A stretch of DNA of 64,000 bases from Phaeobacter sp. G2 (lineage in GTDB: Bacteria > Pseudomonadota > Alphaproteobacteria > Rhodobacterales > Rhodobacteraceae). Under the pieces are notes generated by a model. The model made no database searches and was not told the origin of the DNA. It worked only from the letters and a program-made list of their open reading frames with translations. The stretch is from assembly GCA_025163595.1 (NCBI GenBank), contig CP104101.1, forward strand, positions 1-64,000. Direction: 5' to 3'. Shown here one piece after another: positions 53,983 to 62,691 of this stretch. The first letter of the stretch is position 1. Each line of letters starts with the position of its first letter. Position numbers and translations under genes: made by a program.

Positions 53983-54264
53983 TCAGGAGAAGCCGTCGAC
54001 GATTGTGCCCGCCGAGAAGATCAGCACGATCCCGATGATGACCGAAGCGAACCAGCCCCAGTTCAGCCGTCCCATCATGCACATGAAACCGGTGCCGATG
54101 ACGGCGAGCGTCGCGACTGCAATCCCGATCGGACCGGTCAGCGCGGCCTCGACGGTTTCCAGCATGGTCTGGATGGGTGACAAGTCTTGCGCGAGAACGG
54201 GCGTTGCGAAAGCCGCCAAGGTTGTGGAGACGGGCAAGAGGCGGCTGAGGCGATGTCTGAGCAT
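53983..54264 (-). CDS. virB2: VirB2 pilin
   Basis: A 93-residue pilin precursor: a signal peptide cleaved near residue 25 (AFATPVLAQ), followed by a short loop and two hydrophobic helices (about residues 45-65 and 70-90) around GRLNWGW. This is the standard VirB2/TrbC layout. The start at ATG 54264 has AAGGGAA upstream; the longer open frame is not supported. Confidence 0.87.
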   Translation of the reverse strand: MLRHRLSRLLPVSTTLAAFATPVLAQDLSPIQTMLETVEAALTGPIGIAVATLAVIGTGFMCMMGRLNWGWFASVIIGIVLIFSAGTIVDGFS

Positions 54265-54280
54265 GCGAAGTTCCCTTGTT

Positions 54281-54979
54281 TTACTGAAGATCGATAAGGA
54301 CGGGCGCGCGGGCTGGCACCTGGTCTGCGATGCGAGTGTCCGGCGCGGAAACGGGGGTGCCTGCCAGCCGGGACCGAATCCGGTGGATGCGCGCGATGTA
54401 GTCGCGGGTCTCGGTGAAAGGCGGGATGCCGGAATATTCGACGACCCGATGCGGCCCGGCATTGTAAGCCGCGAGCGCCAAGTCGATGTCCTTGAACGTG
54501 GCAAGCTGCGCGAGCAGATAGCGCGCTGCGCCGTCGAGGTTCTGAGTGGGATCGCGCGGATCAACCCCCAGGGCGCGAGCCGTGTCCGGCATCAGCTGGC
54601 CCAGGCCATAGGCCCCCTTGGGACTGACGGCGGTCGGGTTGTAGCTGCTTTCCGCCTCGACAAGGGCGCGGAACAGGACCTGCCAGTCGTCGGCGCCCAG
54701 ATTAACTTGGCGCAGGGCACGGTTCCTCTGGTGGCGGACGGCAGTCGTCTGGATCAGGGAAAGGATGTCGTCACGACCGGAAGGCTGCGCAACATCCAGC
54801 GAGGCCAGAACGACTTCGGCCTCAGCGCTATCATCCAGCCCTGCCCAGGCAGGCCGCTCACCATGAAACGTCCAGCCCGAAGTCCGGGCGGTCCCGTCGC
54901 GGCCGAAGGCGATGACGTCAGCCGCGCTCCTCGAGGGTGATGCTGTAGTCAGGACCAAAGCGCAGATCGCGCCCGTCAC
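54281..54979 (-). CDS. virB1: VirB1-type lytic transglycosylase
   Basis: A 232-residue exported transglycosylase with catalytic Glu110 ([14 protein letters not shown]), [17 protein letters not shown] and [17 protein letters not shown]. It should open peptidoglycan for channel assembly. The start is uncertain: GTG 54979 gives a plausible signal peptide ([16 protein letters not shown]) and overlaps the preceding gene by about 60 bases. It is the second SLT-domain protein in the operon. Confidence 0.82.
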   Translation of the reverse strand: MTGAICALVLTTASPSRSAADVIAFGRDGTARTSGWTFHGERPAWAGLDDSAEAEVVLASLDVAQPSGRDDILSLIQTTAVRHQRNRALRQVNLGADDWQVLFRALVEAESSYNPTAVSPKGAYGLGQLMPDTARALGVDPRDPTQNLDGAARYLLAQLATFKDIDLALAAYNAGPHRVVEYSGIPPFTETRDYIARIHRIRSRLAGTPVSAPDTRIADQVPARAPVLIDLQ

Positions 54980-55232
54980 CGAACTCGAGATGATGTTTGA
55001 AGAGCCCCGGCCATATGTTGAAATACCGAGGCTCTGGCCCGTGCGGGGTGATCCGTGTCGAGACCAGAATGGCTTCCGGCTCGCCCTCGCGCAGGTAGAT
55101 GCACTGGTAGCGCGGCTTGCCATCGTCCGTGAACCCCACGAGTTCATACCGGCAGCGGAACGCGATGCCCTTCTCGGACAAGTCTTTGACACCATCGATG
55201 GTGATCAGGATCTGGTTGCGCGCTATCGGCAT
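54918..55232 (-). CDS. Conserved hypothetical protein at the head of the virB operon
   Basis: A 104-residue soluble protein rich in strands ([22 protein letters not shown]) with no signal peptide or recognisable motif. It is the first gene of the minus-strand virB operon and overlaps virB1, so its expression is coupled to transfer. No function can be assigned from sequence. Confidence 0.7.
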   Translation of the reverse strand: MPIARNQILITIDGVKDLSEKGIAFRCRYELVGFTDDGKPRYQCIYLREGEPEAILVSTRITPHGPEPRYFNIWPGLFKHHLEFGDGRDLRFGPDYSITLEERG

Positions 55233-55364
55233 GTTCGGACTCTCCCCACGAGAGCCCTTCTACTTCACGACACTAAGGCCATAAAGTCATATGGAGTCAA
55301 TACGACATATTGCAGAAAATTGCATATTGCACGATAGTTGCCGCAACTTTTGCGGGAGAGCGAC
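55233..55364. promoter_or_regulatory. Divergent promoter region of the virB operon
   Basis: This 132-base AT-rich gap separates the minus-strand virB operon from a plus-strand gene and must carry both promoters. A short direct repeat, CATATTGCA, occurs twice near 55310 and 55323. The plus-strand ribosome site GCGGGAGAG precedes the ATG at 55365. Confidence 0.55.
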
Positions 55365-55943
55365 ATGAGACGACAGGTGATGGCGGCAACGATGGGTGTG
55401 ATGGCGGTGTTCGGATCCCCGGAGAAGGCGCAGGCCTATGACATCGACTGCGCCATCATGCTCTGCATGGCAGGAGGGTTCCCGCCGAGCGCGGTCTGCG
55501 CACGGGCCTATCGCACGATGATCCGCCGCATCACGCCCTGGCCAAGCCTGCCGCCCTTCGGGGTCTGCACCTTTGCCCATGTGCCGGTCGAGCTGGGCGG
55601 TCCCGGCGGGGAGGGCGAACTCGACACCAACCTGCCGGAGTATGAATGGCTGAATCGCACCCATGTGATCTGGTTCGCCGGGCGATCCTACGAGCCTCGC
55701 GACGAACCCCGGCAATGGGATTGGTCGATCCGTTCCTGCGATCGCGAGAACCGGACCTGCCGCTACATCCAGCGGGTCTACGGATCCCACACGCCCTGGC
55801 CCTCGACATTCATCTCGGAAAGCGGTCAGGAGATCGCCTATCCGACCAGCGGTGGCCTTTGGCACTTCTATTCCCGCAGCATCATGGTCGAATACGGCGA
55901 CTACGAGGGCAACATGGGCCACTCGGAGTGGTTCTCTTACTGA
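55365..55943 (+). CDS. Exported hypothetical protein of the transfer region
   Basis: A 192-residue protein with a signal peptide (cleavage near SPEKAQA-YD, residue 24) and about seven cysteines in the mature part (DCAIMLCMAGG, SAVCARAYRT, GVCTFAH, RSCDRENRTCRY), suggesting a disulfide-stabilised periplasmic protein. The start at ATG 55365 has GGGAGAG upstream. It is divergent from the virB operon; a role at the transfer apparatus is inference from position. Confidence 0.75.
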   Translation: MRRQVMAATMGVMAVFGSPEKAQAYDIDCAIMLCMAGGFPPSAVCARAYRTMIRRITPWPSLPPFGVCTFAHVPVELGGPGGEGELDTNLPEYEWLNRTHVIWFAGRSYEPRDEPRQWDWSIRSCDRENRTCRYIQRVYGSHTPWPSTFISESGQEIAYPTSGGLWHFYSRSIMVEYGDYEGNMGHSEWFSY

Positions 55944-56137
55944 TCCGAACGGTCCGATGTGTTCAGGGAAACCGGGCGAAGCTCGGCAAAGCTGACATCG
56001 AAGCGTTCTCGGTCGACATGCCAGCGGCGGCTCACCGAACCATCATTCCAACGGTAATCGGTGAACAGGTGGATCTCCTGCGTACCATCGTTCAGAAACC
56101 CGTCCTGAAAGGGCCAGCCTGTCTTTCTTTTCGCCAT
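55937..56137 (-). CDS. Small hypothetical protein
   Basis: A 66-residue basic/aromatic protein (GWPFQDGFLNDGTQEIHLFT, then WNDGSVSRRWHVDRERFDV). It overlaps the end of the convergent exported-protein gene by seven bases and lies downstream of the XRE regulator on the same strand. The regular alternating strand pattern argues for a real gene, but no family is known to me. Confidence 0.5.
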   Translation of the reverse strand: MAKRKTGWPFQDGFLNDGTQEIHLFTDYRWNDGSVSRRWHVDRERFDVSFAELRPVSLNTSDRSDQ

Positions 56138-56215
56138 GTACCCGTGCCACTCGTACTGTTCTTGCCGTTCTTTCTTTCGTTGGGGAATGGCGGGATCAAA
56201 GCCGCAGGAAACAGA

Positions 56216-56425
56216 CTAGCGTTTCGCGAAGAGTTCTTCGGGGTCGACATTGAGCGCCCGAGCGATGCGTTCGAGAAGGTCGAGGGAGGCCGCGAACTTG
56301 GCGTTCTCGACCTTGCCCATATGGCCGCGGCTCACGTCGGCCCGATGAGCAAGCTCCTCCTGGCTGAGGCCGCGGGCGCGTCTCAATTCCTGGATGTTCA
56401 GTGCTACACGGTCCCGCAAGTTCAT
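56216..56425 (-). CDS. XRE-family transcriptional regulator
   Basis: A 69-residue protein consisting of one Cro/C1-type helix-turn-helix: VALNIQELRRARGLSQEELA, then ADVSRGHMGKVENAKFAAS and LERIARALNVDPEELF. It probably acts as a dimer. The inverted repeat just upstream of its start is a candidate operator, so it may repress itself and nearby transfer genes. Confidence 0.88.
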   Translation of the reverse strand: MNLRDRVALNIQELRRARGLSQEELAHRADVSRGHMGKVENAKFAASLDLLERIARALNVDPEELFAKR

Positions 56426-56452
56426 GCCCGCGAAACGGACACGATGCGCGAA

Positions 56453-56469
56453 ATATCGCCACGCGATAT
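56453..56469 (-). promoter_or_regulatory. Candidate operator of the XRE regulator
   Basis: A perfect inverted repeat, ATATCGC-CAC-GCGATAT, centred 36 bases upstream of the regulator's ATG, within likely promoter sequence. Short symmetric sites of this kind are typical for XRE autoregulators. Confidence 0.65.
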
Positions 56470-56600
56470 ATGTTACATTCGGAGGTGCGGAGTAGAATTC
56501 TTGGAACGGCGCGTGATCGCCGGAATGGGGTGCCTGCCCAAAAGCAGGTCACGGGATGATCCGTCTCGCAAACATTATGGGCCGTTCAATTACTCTTTCG

Positions 56601-56633
56601 GAAAAGGGCGGCACCGGCAATACCGGTGCCGCC
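56601..56633 (-). terminator. Terminator of the alkST-like operon
   Basis: A perfect 11-bp stem, GGCGGCACCGG (56607-56617) and CCGGTGCCGCC (56623-56633), with a five-base loop, is followed on the minus strand by CTTTTCC (T-run complementary to 56605-56602). It lies about 150 bases past the end of the rubredoxin reductase gene. Confidence 0.82.
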
Positions 56634-56783
56634 AGTTGGTCGTCCACAGGGAGGTTGTAGAGGACGAATTCTAAAGGAAGCGACTTTTAGCTGTAGGCTG
56701 CACAGCATTCATATTTGCTGTTGGCCATAAAATCCGAAGCACACTCCCTTCGGAAGTCGCATGGTTTTGACAGGGATTTTCAG

Positions 56784-57965
56784 TTACTTTGTATCTGAAA
56801 ATGATACGGGAGAAATCTCTTTAACCAGTTCGCCTTGACGATGGGGAAGGTTTATAACCTCGGCTGCAACAAGACGGTCGCGGTATTTTAGGTGCACCTC
56901 CAATGACGTCGGAGGCTGGGTTGGAACGCGTCGTACCAGATCGTAACCGGCCGCTATTCCTATGGCTTGAACCTTCATGCCTTTGAGGTCGGACCAAAAT
57001 CGTGGTGGTACGGGAGCTGGGCGTGTTTTATTGCAGATAGTAGCTGCTGCGATTTGTGCCTGGGAGGATGCGTTATGGACAGTTTCAATGCGCGGCTTTC
57101 CCGACACGAACGCGTTGTCACCGCGCGCGCAATCACCAATCGCGAAAATCTTGGGGTCGGATGTCCGCATGTCCTGATCCACACAGATTCCATTGTCACA
57201 AACCAAGCCCGCGTCCTGGGCTAAGGTTATATTCGGCGTCGCTCCAATACTCACCAAGACAAGATCGACCTTAATCTCTATTCCGTTTTCAAGGTTAATG
57301 GAAGAAACATGTTGATTAGCAGCGCCAAACTCTTCGAGACGCTTGTTGAACATGAAACGCACCCCAGCATCTGATAGCTTTTCAGTGATGAAGTTTGTCG
57401 CTGCCGGAGAGGCAACGCGAGCCATTGCTCGTCCACCAACCTCTATGATCGTGACGGCCTTTCCACTATCAATTGCGGCAGAGGCCACCTCGAGTCCGAT
57501 CACACCGGCACCGACGATAACGACGTCGTGGCAGCCTGGGCGATTCAGTGCTTGGCGGAGTCCTGCAGAATCTCTCAAATCTCTTAGATAGTGAATCCCT
57601 TTAAGATCGGCCCCCGCCAAATCGAGGCGGCGAGGCGTTGCTCCCGTTGCGAGGATCAAGTTATCGAATTTCGTTGTTTTTCCATCCAAGAAGCGGATTC
57701 GACGCTTGTTCCTGTCAATTTTGACGACCTTGCGCGCGCGCATCAGTTCAATGCCGTTAGACTCATAGAACGAAAGAGGCCGCAAAGGGGTCGGTTTCGG
57801 TCTGTCTGAATCCAGCAACCACGCCTTTGACAGAGGTGGGCGTTGATAGGGGAGCGCCGCTTCTTCACCTATCAGCTTAATGGTGCCTTCGTAGCCGTTT
57901 CTGCGCAGTGTTGCGGCCGCAGTCGTCCCAGCGACCCCATTGCCTATGATCACGGTTGTTTCCAT
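56784..57965 (-). CDS. alkT: Rubredoxin reductase (AlkT-like)
   Basis: A 393-residue FAD/NAD(P)H oxidoreductase. It starts with TTVIIGNGVAGTTAAATLRR (FAD-binding GxGxxG), has ALPYQRPPLSKAWL, a second nucleotide-binding GAGVIGLEVASAAIDSG for NAD(P)H, and FAIGDCARGDNAF near the end. This matches rubredoxin/ferredoxin reductases that pass electrons to rubredoxin and the alkane hydroxylase. The start at ATG 57965 has AGGGAGGAA upstream. It lies 32 bases downstream of the AlkS-like gene on the same strand, the alkST order. Confidence 0.87.
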   Translation of the reverse strand: METTVIIGNGVAGTTAAATLRRNGYEGTIKLIGEEAALPYQRPPLSKAWLLDSDRPKPTPLRPLSFYESNGIELMRARKVVKIDRNKRRIRFLDGKTTKFDNLILATGATPRRLDLAGADLKGIHYLRDLRDSAGLRQALNRPGCHDVVIVGAGVIGLEVASAAIDSGKAVTIIEVGGRAMARVASPAATNFITEKLSDAGVRFMFNKRLEEFGAANQHVSSINLENGIEIKVDLVLVSIGATPNITLAQDAGLVCDNGICVDQDMRTSDPKIFAIGDCARGDNAFVSGKPRIETVHNASSQAQIAAATICNKTRPAPVPPRFWSDLKGMKVQAIGIAAGYDLVRRVPTQPPTSLEVHLKYRDRLVAAEVINLPHRQGELVKEISPVSFSDTK

Positions 57966-57997
57966 TTTTCGTTCCTCCCTGAGTGTGTAGAATCTTT

Positions 57998-60613
57998 TTA
58001 AATGAGGCCTTTCGAACGTGCGATTGACACGGCCTCGGTACGGTTGCTGGCATTTAGGGACGATAAGATTTTCCGGAAATGCCATTTGATGGTGTCTTCC
58101 GTGACATGCAGGCGCGCTGCAATTTCCTTGTTGCTCAACCCCAGTGCCGCATGCTGCAAAACCCCGATTTGCTTTCGGCTGATCGGGGCAGATATATGAG
58201 CTGCGGGGAGCTTAGTGATCGTCAGTTCATGTGCCGTTTTTCCGGCAATCGAAACTTGGTCTGCCTTTTGACCCAGGAACGCTTTTGCTGTTGGGCTGAT
58301 GACCCTCAGAAAATGCCGCCTGTTTTCCAAAGTCCTGAATGCACCCAGTTGTTGTGCTTGCAGATTGGCATCGACCATCCTTTTTTTTGCTTGCTTTTCT
58401 TCGCCCATCAGATGGACGGTGGTCGCAAGCGTGCATTGCGCCCTGATCTCACCGCGTTGGTCCCTGATGGCGGCAAAGTTCGTCAGAGCTTTTCGCGCCT
58501 GCCTCTCGGCCAGACCCAGTTTCCCGTCACGCAGAAACCTTGAGGCTTCGAGCAACTCACGTTCCGCCTGGATAGCGCGATTTTGGTTTGGCAAGAAGAC
58601 CAAGTCTTCGTCCGATGGGAGAGGTTCGATCCCGAGCGGGGTACTCGTTCGGGTTCCCATGGCAAAGACTTCGGTGCCCAACCGAATCAGGATACCCAAC
58701 CGCTTCAAGCCGCGCTCGTTTGCCGCAAGGCGGCAGCGTTCCAGCAGCAAGAAGGCCCGCGATGTGTCACCCCGGCGAATATATACTTCGACCGCGCTTC
58801 GAACCGTGTTCCACACCACATCCGTCACCCCGAATGCCAGAGCGAAATCAAGAGCCTCTTGCAGGAGGCTGCCGTCAGGTGTGATTGTTTCGTCTTCTGC
58901 CTGGACCTGAAATTCGAAGGAGGTGAACATTCCTCTGACAAACGGCGTGCGCTCGTGGGCGACGTTTTCATCTTTCTGTGCCCGCCGGATTTCGGCGCGC
59001 GCGCCATAAATGTCGCCATTGAGCAGTCTGGCCAGGATACCGGCGGCAGCAAGCCAGCCAAACGCATAGCGGTGACGGACTGCTCCGCTTGTGACCGTGG
59101 CCGTGGCGATTTGATCTGAAAGGATAGTGAACTGCCTGTCAGAGGCGGCAATGAAGGCTCTGCAGGTCTGTGCAGCCGCCTGCCCGACGGGGTTGACCAA
59201 CCCATAGATGTCAACCCATGCAGTGCAGCCTTCATCGCTTTCTTTCATTTCATCATGTGTGGCCAGACCAATGGCGTGGACCAGTTCCCCCCATCCATTC
59301 GGGTCGTCCTGTTTCGCGGGATCTGAAGCGGGCAAGGCGTTCAGTCTGTCCAGCACCTCTTGAGCTTCCTGAGCACGTTGGCCGAAGTACAGCACCCAAG
59401 CATATCCGATGGCCAAGGATGGTGTCTGGATTAATTTGAACCGAGGAATGCCGGTGAACCAGGTTATCAAGGCCTCGATCTCTCCCTGCCTCAGGGCAAG
59501 GTCCAGCAGAGCTTGTTCGCCCAGACGTTGGGCCCAATTATGATCTTGGGCCCGCAGGGCCACTTTAATGACCAAGCGGTATTCCCTTCTTCGCCAATGC
59601 CAGAATGCGATACGTTTCAGGAAATACGACTGGCGCGATCCGTTTGCCTCTATGAAACGATTGCGCAGATAATCTTTCAGCGCCCGGTTCATTTCATAGC
59701 GGTTTGGTGTTGCAGCGCTGGACGCCAAAAGGCGATAGTGCGCTTCAAGTTTAGCCAGTTTGAGGCCTGCAGCGTCCGTCTTGAACACGTAGTTGCAGAT
59801 ATCTTCAGTGATTTCTTCCAGCCAGCTGGCTTTCTCCAGGCAATCGCGGAGCGGTTGCGGCACCTGCGCCAGCACATCGTTTTCGAAATAGGCCTGAACC
59901 TCGGGCAGATGGACGATGCCTTCGCCTGAGGCAGTCGATTTTCCCGCCAGCGCGCACAGAAGCGGCCAGCCGCCCGTCAAATCGAACACTCTCTTTGCCT
60001 GGTCTGAGTCCAGTGACAGAACCAAGCCAGTCTCATCGAGGGTGAAACCCAAATCGTCCGGGCCGATCGTAACGACATCCGAGAGGACCGACAGAGAGAC
60101 CGTCGCGTCGGGCAAGCCTTCGCTTATGACCAATCGAACGGTTTCCGGCGTTTCCAGTGTGATCGTTCTCAGAAACCTTTGCGTAGTGGCAGCGTCTGCT
60201 ACGCCATCCAGGCAGATCGTGACGGGTCTTTCATGATCCGTGAGCAGGCGCAGCGCGAGGATATTCACACTACTCGTGGTCGGTTTCTCGGAGAATCCTT
60301 CGGAGGAAAGCGCCGCGACAATCGAATTCGCAATTAAATCGGCTTCAGACAGGTCCTTTGGCCAGAACGACGAAAAATCCAGGTAGATGCAGTCTTCGTT
60401 TCTTTCGAGCGCGGCTTGGGCGCACTGCGCGACCTGGACAGACTTGCCAAAACCGGGAGGCGCTTTGTAACGAAGACACTTGGCTGTCGGGTGTCCTACA
60501 AAACTTAGCCTGTCGCGTTTAAGATAACCTCGTGAGTACCTCGTACGACGGGTATTCATCCGTTCCAAAAAGTCTGAGATGTCGTCTGGGTTTGCTCTGG
60601 AGGGCGTTGTCAT
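57998..60613 (-). CDS. alkS: AlkS-like LuxR/MalT-type transcriptional activator
   Basis: An 871-residue STAND-type regulator, close in size to AlkS of Pseudomonas putida. The N-terminal ATPase has Walker A, RYKAPPGFGKSVQVAQ (residues 48-63), and ICLDGV-like strands. A long tetratricopeptide-like central region follows, and a LuxR-type helix-turn-helix closes the protein (ALGLSNKEIAARLHVTEDTI and LNASNRTEAV). It should activate the divergent alkB operon in response to alkanes. ATG 60613 with GGGGAGG is preferred over the frame start at 60679. Confidence 0.83.
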   Translation of the reverse strand: MTTPSRANPDDISDFLERMNTRRTRYSRGYLKRDRLSFVGHPTAKCLRYKAPPGFGKSVQVAQCAQAALERNEDCIYLDFSSFWPKDLSEADLIANSIVAALSSEGFSEKPTTSSVNILALRLLTDHERPVTICLDGVADAATTQRFLRTITLETPETVRLVISEGLPDATVSLSVLSDVVTIGPDDLGFTLDETGLVLSLDSDQAKRVFDLTGGWPLLCALAGKSTASGEGIVHLPEVQAYFENDVLAQVPQPLRDCLEKASWLEEITEDICNYVFKTDAAGLKLAKLEAHYRLLASSAATPNRYEMNRALKDYLRNRFIEANGSRQSYFLKRIAFWHWRRREYRLVIKVALRAQDHNWAQRLGEQALLDLALRQGEIEALITWFTGIPRFKLIQTPSLAIGYAWVLYFGQRAQEAQEVLDRLNALPASDPAKQDDPNGWGELVHAIGLATHDEMKESDEGCTAWVDIYGLVNPVGQAAAQTCRAFIAASDRQFTILSDQIATATVTSGAVRHRYAFGWLAAAGILARLLNGDIYGARAEIRRAQKDENVAHERTPFVRGMFTSFEFQVQAEDETITPDGSLLQEALDFALAFGVTDVVWNTVRSAVEVYIRRGDTSRAFLLLERCRLAANERGLKRLGILIRLGTEVFAMGTRTSTPLGIEPLPSDEDLVFLPNQNRAIQAERELLEASRFLRDGKLGLAERQARKALTNFAAIRDQRGEIRAQCTLATTVHLMGEEKQAKKRMVDANLQAQQLGAFRTLENRRHFLRVISPTAKAFLGQKADQVSIAGKTAHELTITKLPAAHISAPISRKQIGVLQHAALGLSNKEIAARLHVTEDTIKWHFRKILSSLNASNRTEAVSIARSKGLI

Positions 60614-60679
60614 CCCTCCCTCCCCGAAGCGATGTATCGTTGGTGTCCCGACTCCATAACCATAGCGCGCGAAACTCAA

Positions 60680-60699
60680 AACTACACGAACGTGTAGTT
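60680..60699. promoter_or_regulatory. Palindrome in the alkS-alkB intergenic region
   Basis: A perfect inverted repeat, AACTACACG-AA-CGTGTAGTT, lies between the divergent alkS and alkB genes, about 126 bases before the alkB start. Dyad sites of this size are usual for LuxR-type activators, so it is the leading candidate AlkS operator. Confidence 0.68.
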
Positions 60700-60825
60700 G
60701 TTAGCTGGCCTGGTTGAGAGGATTTTGCCATCTCAGCGTCAAACGGCAGGAGGGAGCAATGCAATACGCTTACGCTTCCGGCCACCGTAAGGCCAAATGA
60801 CAGCCTTTCAGGGAGGAACAGACTG

Positions 60826-62037
60826 ATGAAGGATTTGAACGAAACGGCCGCGGCGGAAGCCGGCGCCGATGAAGCATACGTTGATAAGAAACGGTATTTT
60901 TGGATCTTGTCCGTATTCTGGCCAGCAACGCCGCTGATCGGACTTTACCTGGTCTCGGTAACCGGCTGGAGCATCTGGTACGGAACGGTGCTGATTCTGT
61001 GGTATCTGGCGGTGCCATTGCTGGACGCCATGTTCGGAGAGGATTTTTCGAATCCCCCCGAATCGGCCGTGCCTGATCTTGAAAAAGATCGCTACTATCG
61101 CGTGCTCACCTATTTGACTGTACCCATGCACTATGCGGCTCTGGTCGGGTCCTGCTGGTGGGTGGCAACCCAATCGGTCAATGCCTTTGAGTTCATTGCG
61201 CTTGCACTGTCGCTGGGTATCGTCAACGGTTTGGCACTGAACACCGGCCATGAACTGGGCCACAAGAAAGAAACATTTGACCGCTGGATGGCCAAACTGG
61301 TGCTGGCAGTCGTGGGCTATGGCCACTTTTTCATCGAGCATAACAAAGGGCACCACCGCGACGTGGCGACCCCGAAAGATCCGGCAACATCGCGTATGGG
61401 TGAAAACATCTATTCTTTCGCAACCCGCGAAATCCCCGGTGCCTTCAAACGCGCCTGGGAGCTCGAAGAAGTTCGCCTTGAGCGGAGTGGCAAGAGTGTC
61501 TGGAGCCTGGACAACGAGATCCTTCAGCCGCTGATCATTACCGTCGTTCTTTACGCCGGACTGCTGGCATTCTTCGGGCCGATCATGCTTGTGTTCCTGC
61601 CCATTCAGATGGCGTACGGATGGTGGCAGCTGACCTCGGCCAACTATATCGAACACTATGGCCTGCTGCGCGAAAAACTGCCCAACGGCAAATACGAGCA
61701 TCAGAAGCCGCACCATTCGTGGAACTCGAACCATATCATGTCCAACCTGATCCTGTTCCACCTGCAGCGGCACTCGGACCACCACGCGCACCCGACGCGG
61801 TCCTATCAATCGCTGCGCGACTTCAAGGATCTGCCTGCGCTTCCTTCGGGCTATCCCGGGATGTTCTTTGCGGCGCTGGTCCCCTCGTGGTTCCGATCGA
61901 TCATGGATCATCGTGTCTTGGACTGGGCCAAAGGTGACCTGAACAAGATTCAGATCGAGCCTGGCATGCGTGAGTACTATGACCGTAAATTCGGGTCGGT
62001 CGCACCTGCGCAACCTGCCGCCATGCCTGCCGAATAA
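60826..62037 (+). CDS. alkB: AlkB alkane 1-monooxygenase
   Basis: A 403-residue integral membrane non-haem di-iron hydroxylase. The histidine boxes are NTGHELGHKKE (His142, His146), EHNKGHHRDV (His172, His176, His177), NYIEHYGL and LQRHSDHHAHPTR. Hydrophobic segments occur around residues 25-70 and 100-140. It oxidises terminal methyl groups of n-alkanes to 1-alkanols using electrons from rubredoxin. GGGAGGAAC precedes the ATG. Transcription is probably AlkS-dependent. Confidence 0.95.
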   Translation: MKDLNETAAAEAGADEAYVDKKRYFWILSVFWPATPLIGLYLVSVTGWSIWYGTVLILWYLAVPLLDAMFGEDFSNPPESAVPDLEKDRYYRVLTYLTVPMHYAALVGSCWWVATQSVNAFEFIALALSLGIVNGLALNTGHELGHKKETFDRWMAKLVLAVVGYGHFFIEHNKGHHRDVATPKDPATSRMGENIYSFATREIPGAFKRAWELEEVRLERSGKSVWSLDNEILQPLIITVVLYAGLLAFFGPIMLVFLPIQMAYGWWQLTSANYIEHYGLLREKLPNGKYEHQKPHHSWNSNHIMSNLILFHLQRHSDHHAHPTRSYQSLRDFKDLPALPSGYPGMFFAALVPSWFRSIMDHRVLDWAKGDLNKIQIEPGMREYYDRKFGSVAPAQPAAMPAE

Positions 62038-62066
62038 AACCCTCGCATGGCGCCTCAGACTAAGGA

Positions 62067-62087
62067 GTTGGCCCCGATGGGGCCAAC
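62067..62087 (+). other. Intercistronic hairpin between alkB and the rubredoxin gene
   Basis: A perfect 9-bp stem, GTTGGCCCC-GAT-GGGGCCAAC, 29 bases after the alkB stop, with no T-run. It probably stabilises or processes the alkB mRNA or tunes downstream expression rather than ending transcription. Confidence 0.6.
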
Positions 62088-62210
62088 ACTGACCTGACAA
62101 ACAGCCCCTTGCTCTCACTCGATGACGGGGCCGCAGACACAACCGACAGAAAATCTGGAACGACGCATGTGCTTGCCTGTCAACGCACGTGTGTAAGGGA
62201 GGAATGAACA

Positions 62211-62681
62211 ATGGCTAAATATCAATGCCCGGATTGCGGTTACACCTACGATGAAATCCAGGGCCACCCGCATGAGGGGTTCCCGCCGGGAACGCCGTGG
62301 TCACAAGTGCCCGAAGACTTTTCGTGCCCCGATTGCGCGGTCCGCGACAAAGAGGACTTTGTGCTGATCGGCGAAGCCGCAGCGCTAGCACCAACCCCGG
62401 CACCGACACTCGCTCCGGCCCCGGCACCCGAACCCGTGGCGGTTGACGCTCCTGCCGCCGCACCGCAAGCGCCTGCTCCGGTGGCACAGGCGGCCCCCGC
62501 CGCCGGAACCACCTACCGGAAATGGCTTTGCATAACATGCGGTCATATCTACGACGAAGCCCTTGGCGACGAACACGAAGGTTTCCCGCCGGGAACTCTG
62601 TTCAGTCAGATCCCCGATGATTGGTGCTGTCCGGACTGTGGCGCCACGAAAGAGGACTATGTCCTCTACGAAGAGAAGTAG
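62211..62681 (+). CDS. alkG: Double rubredoxin (AlkG-like)
   Basis: A 156-residue protein with two rubredoxin domains joined by a Pro/Ala-rich linker (about residues 57-100). The first has [12 protein letters not shown] and [14 protein letters not shown], and the second has [12 protein letters not shown] and [13 protein letters not shown], each giving a four-Cys iron site. It carries electrons from the reductase to AlkB. Two-domain rubredoxins are typical of AlkG. GGGAGGAATG precedes the start. Confidence 0.93.
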   Translation: MAKYQCPDCGYTYDEIQGHPHEGFPPGTPWSQVPEDFSCPDCAVRDKEDFVLIGEAAALAPTPAPTLAPAPAPEPVAVDAPAAAPQAPAPVAQAAPAAGTTYRKWLCITCGHIYDEALGDEHEGFPPGTLFSQIPDDWCCPDCGATKEDYVLYEEK

Positions 62682-62691
62682 GAGCGTGAAC

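Noticed and set aside
60808..62211. Minus-strand open frame of 467 codons
   Set aside because: It is the antisense shadow of alkB, which has all histidine boxes.
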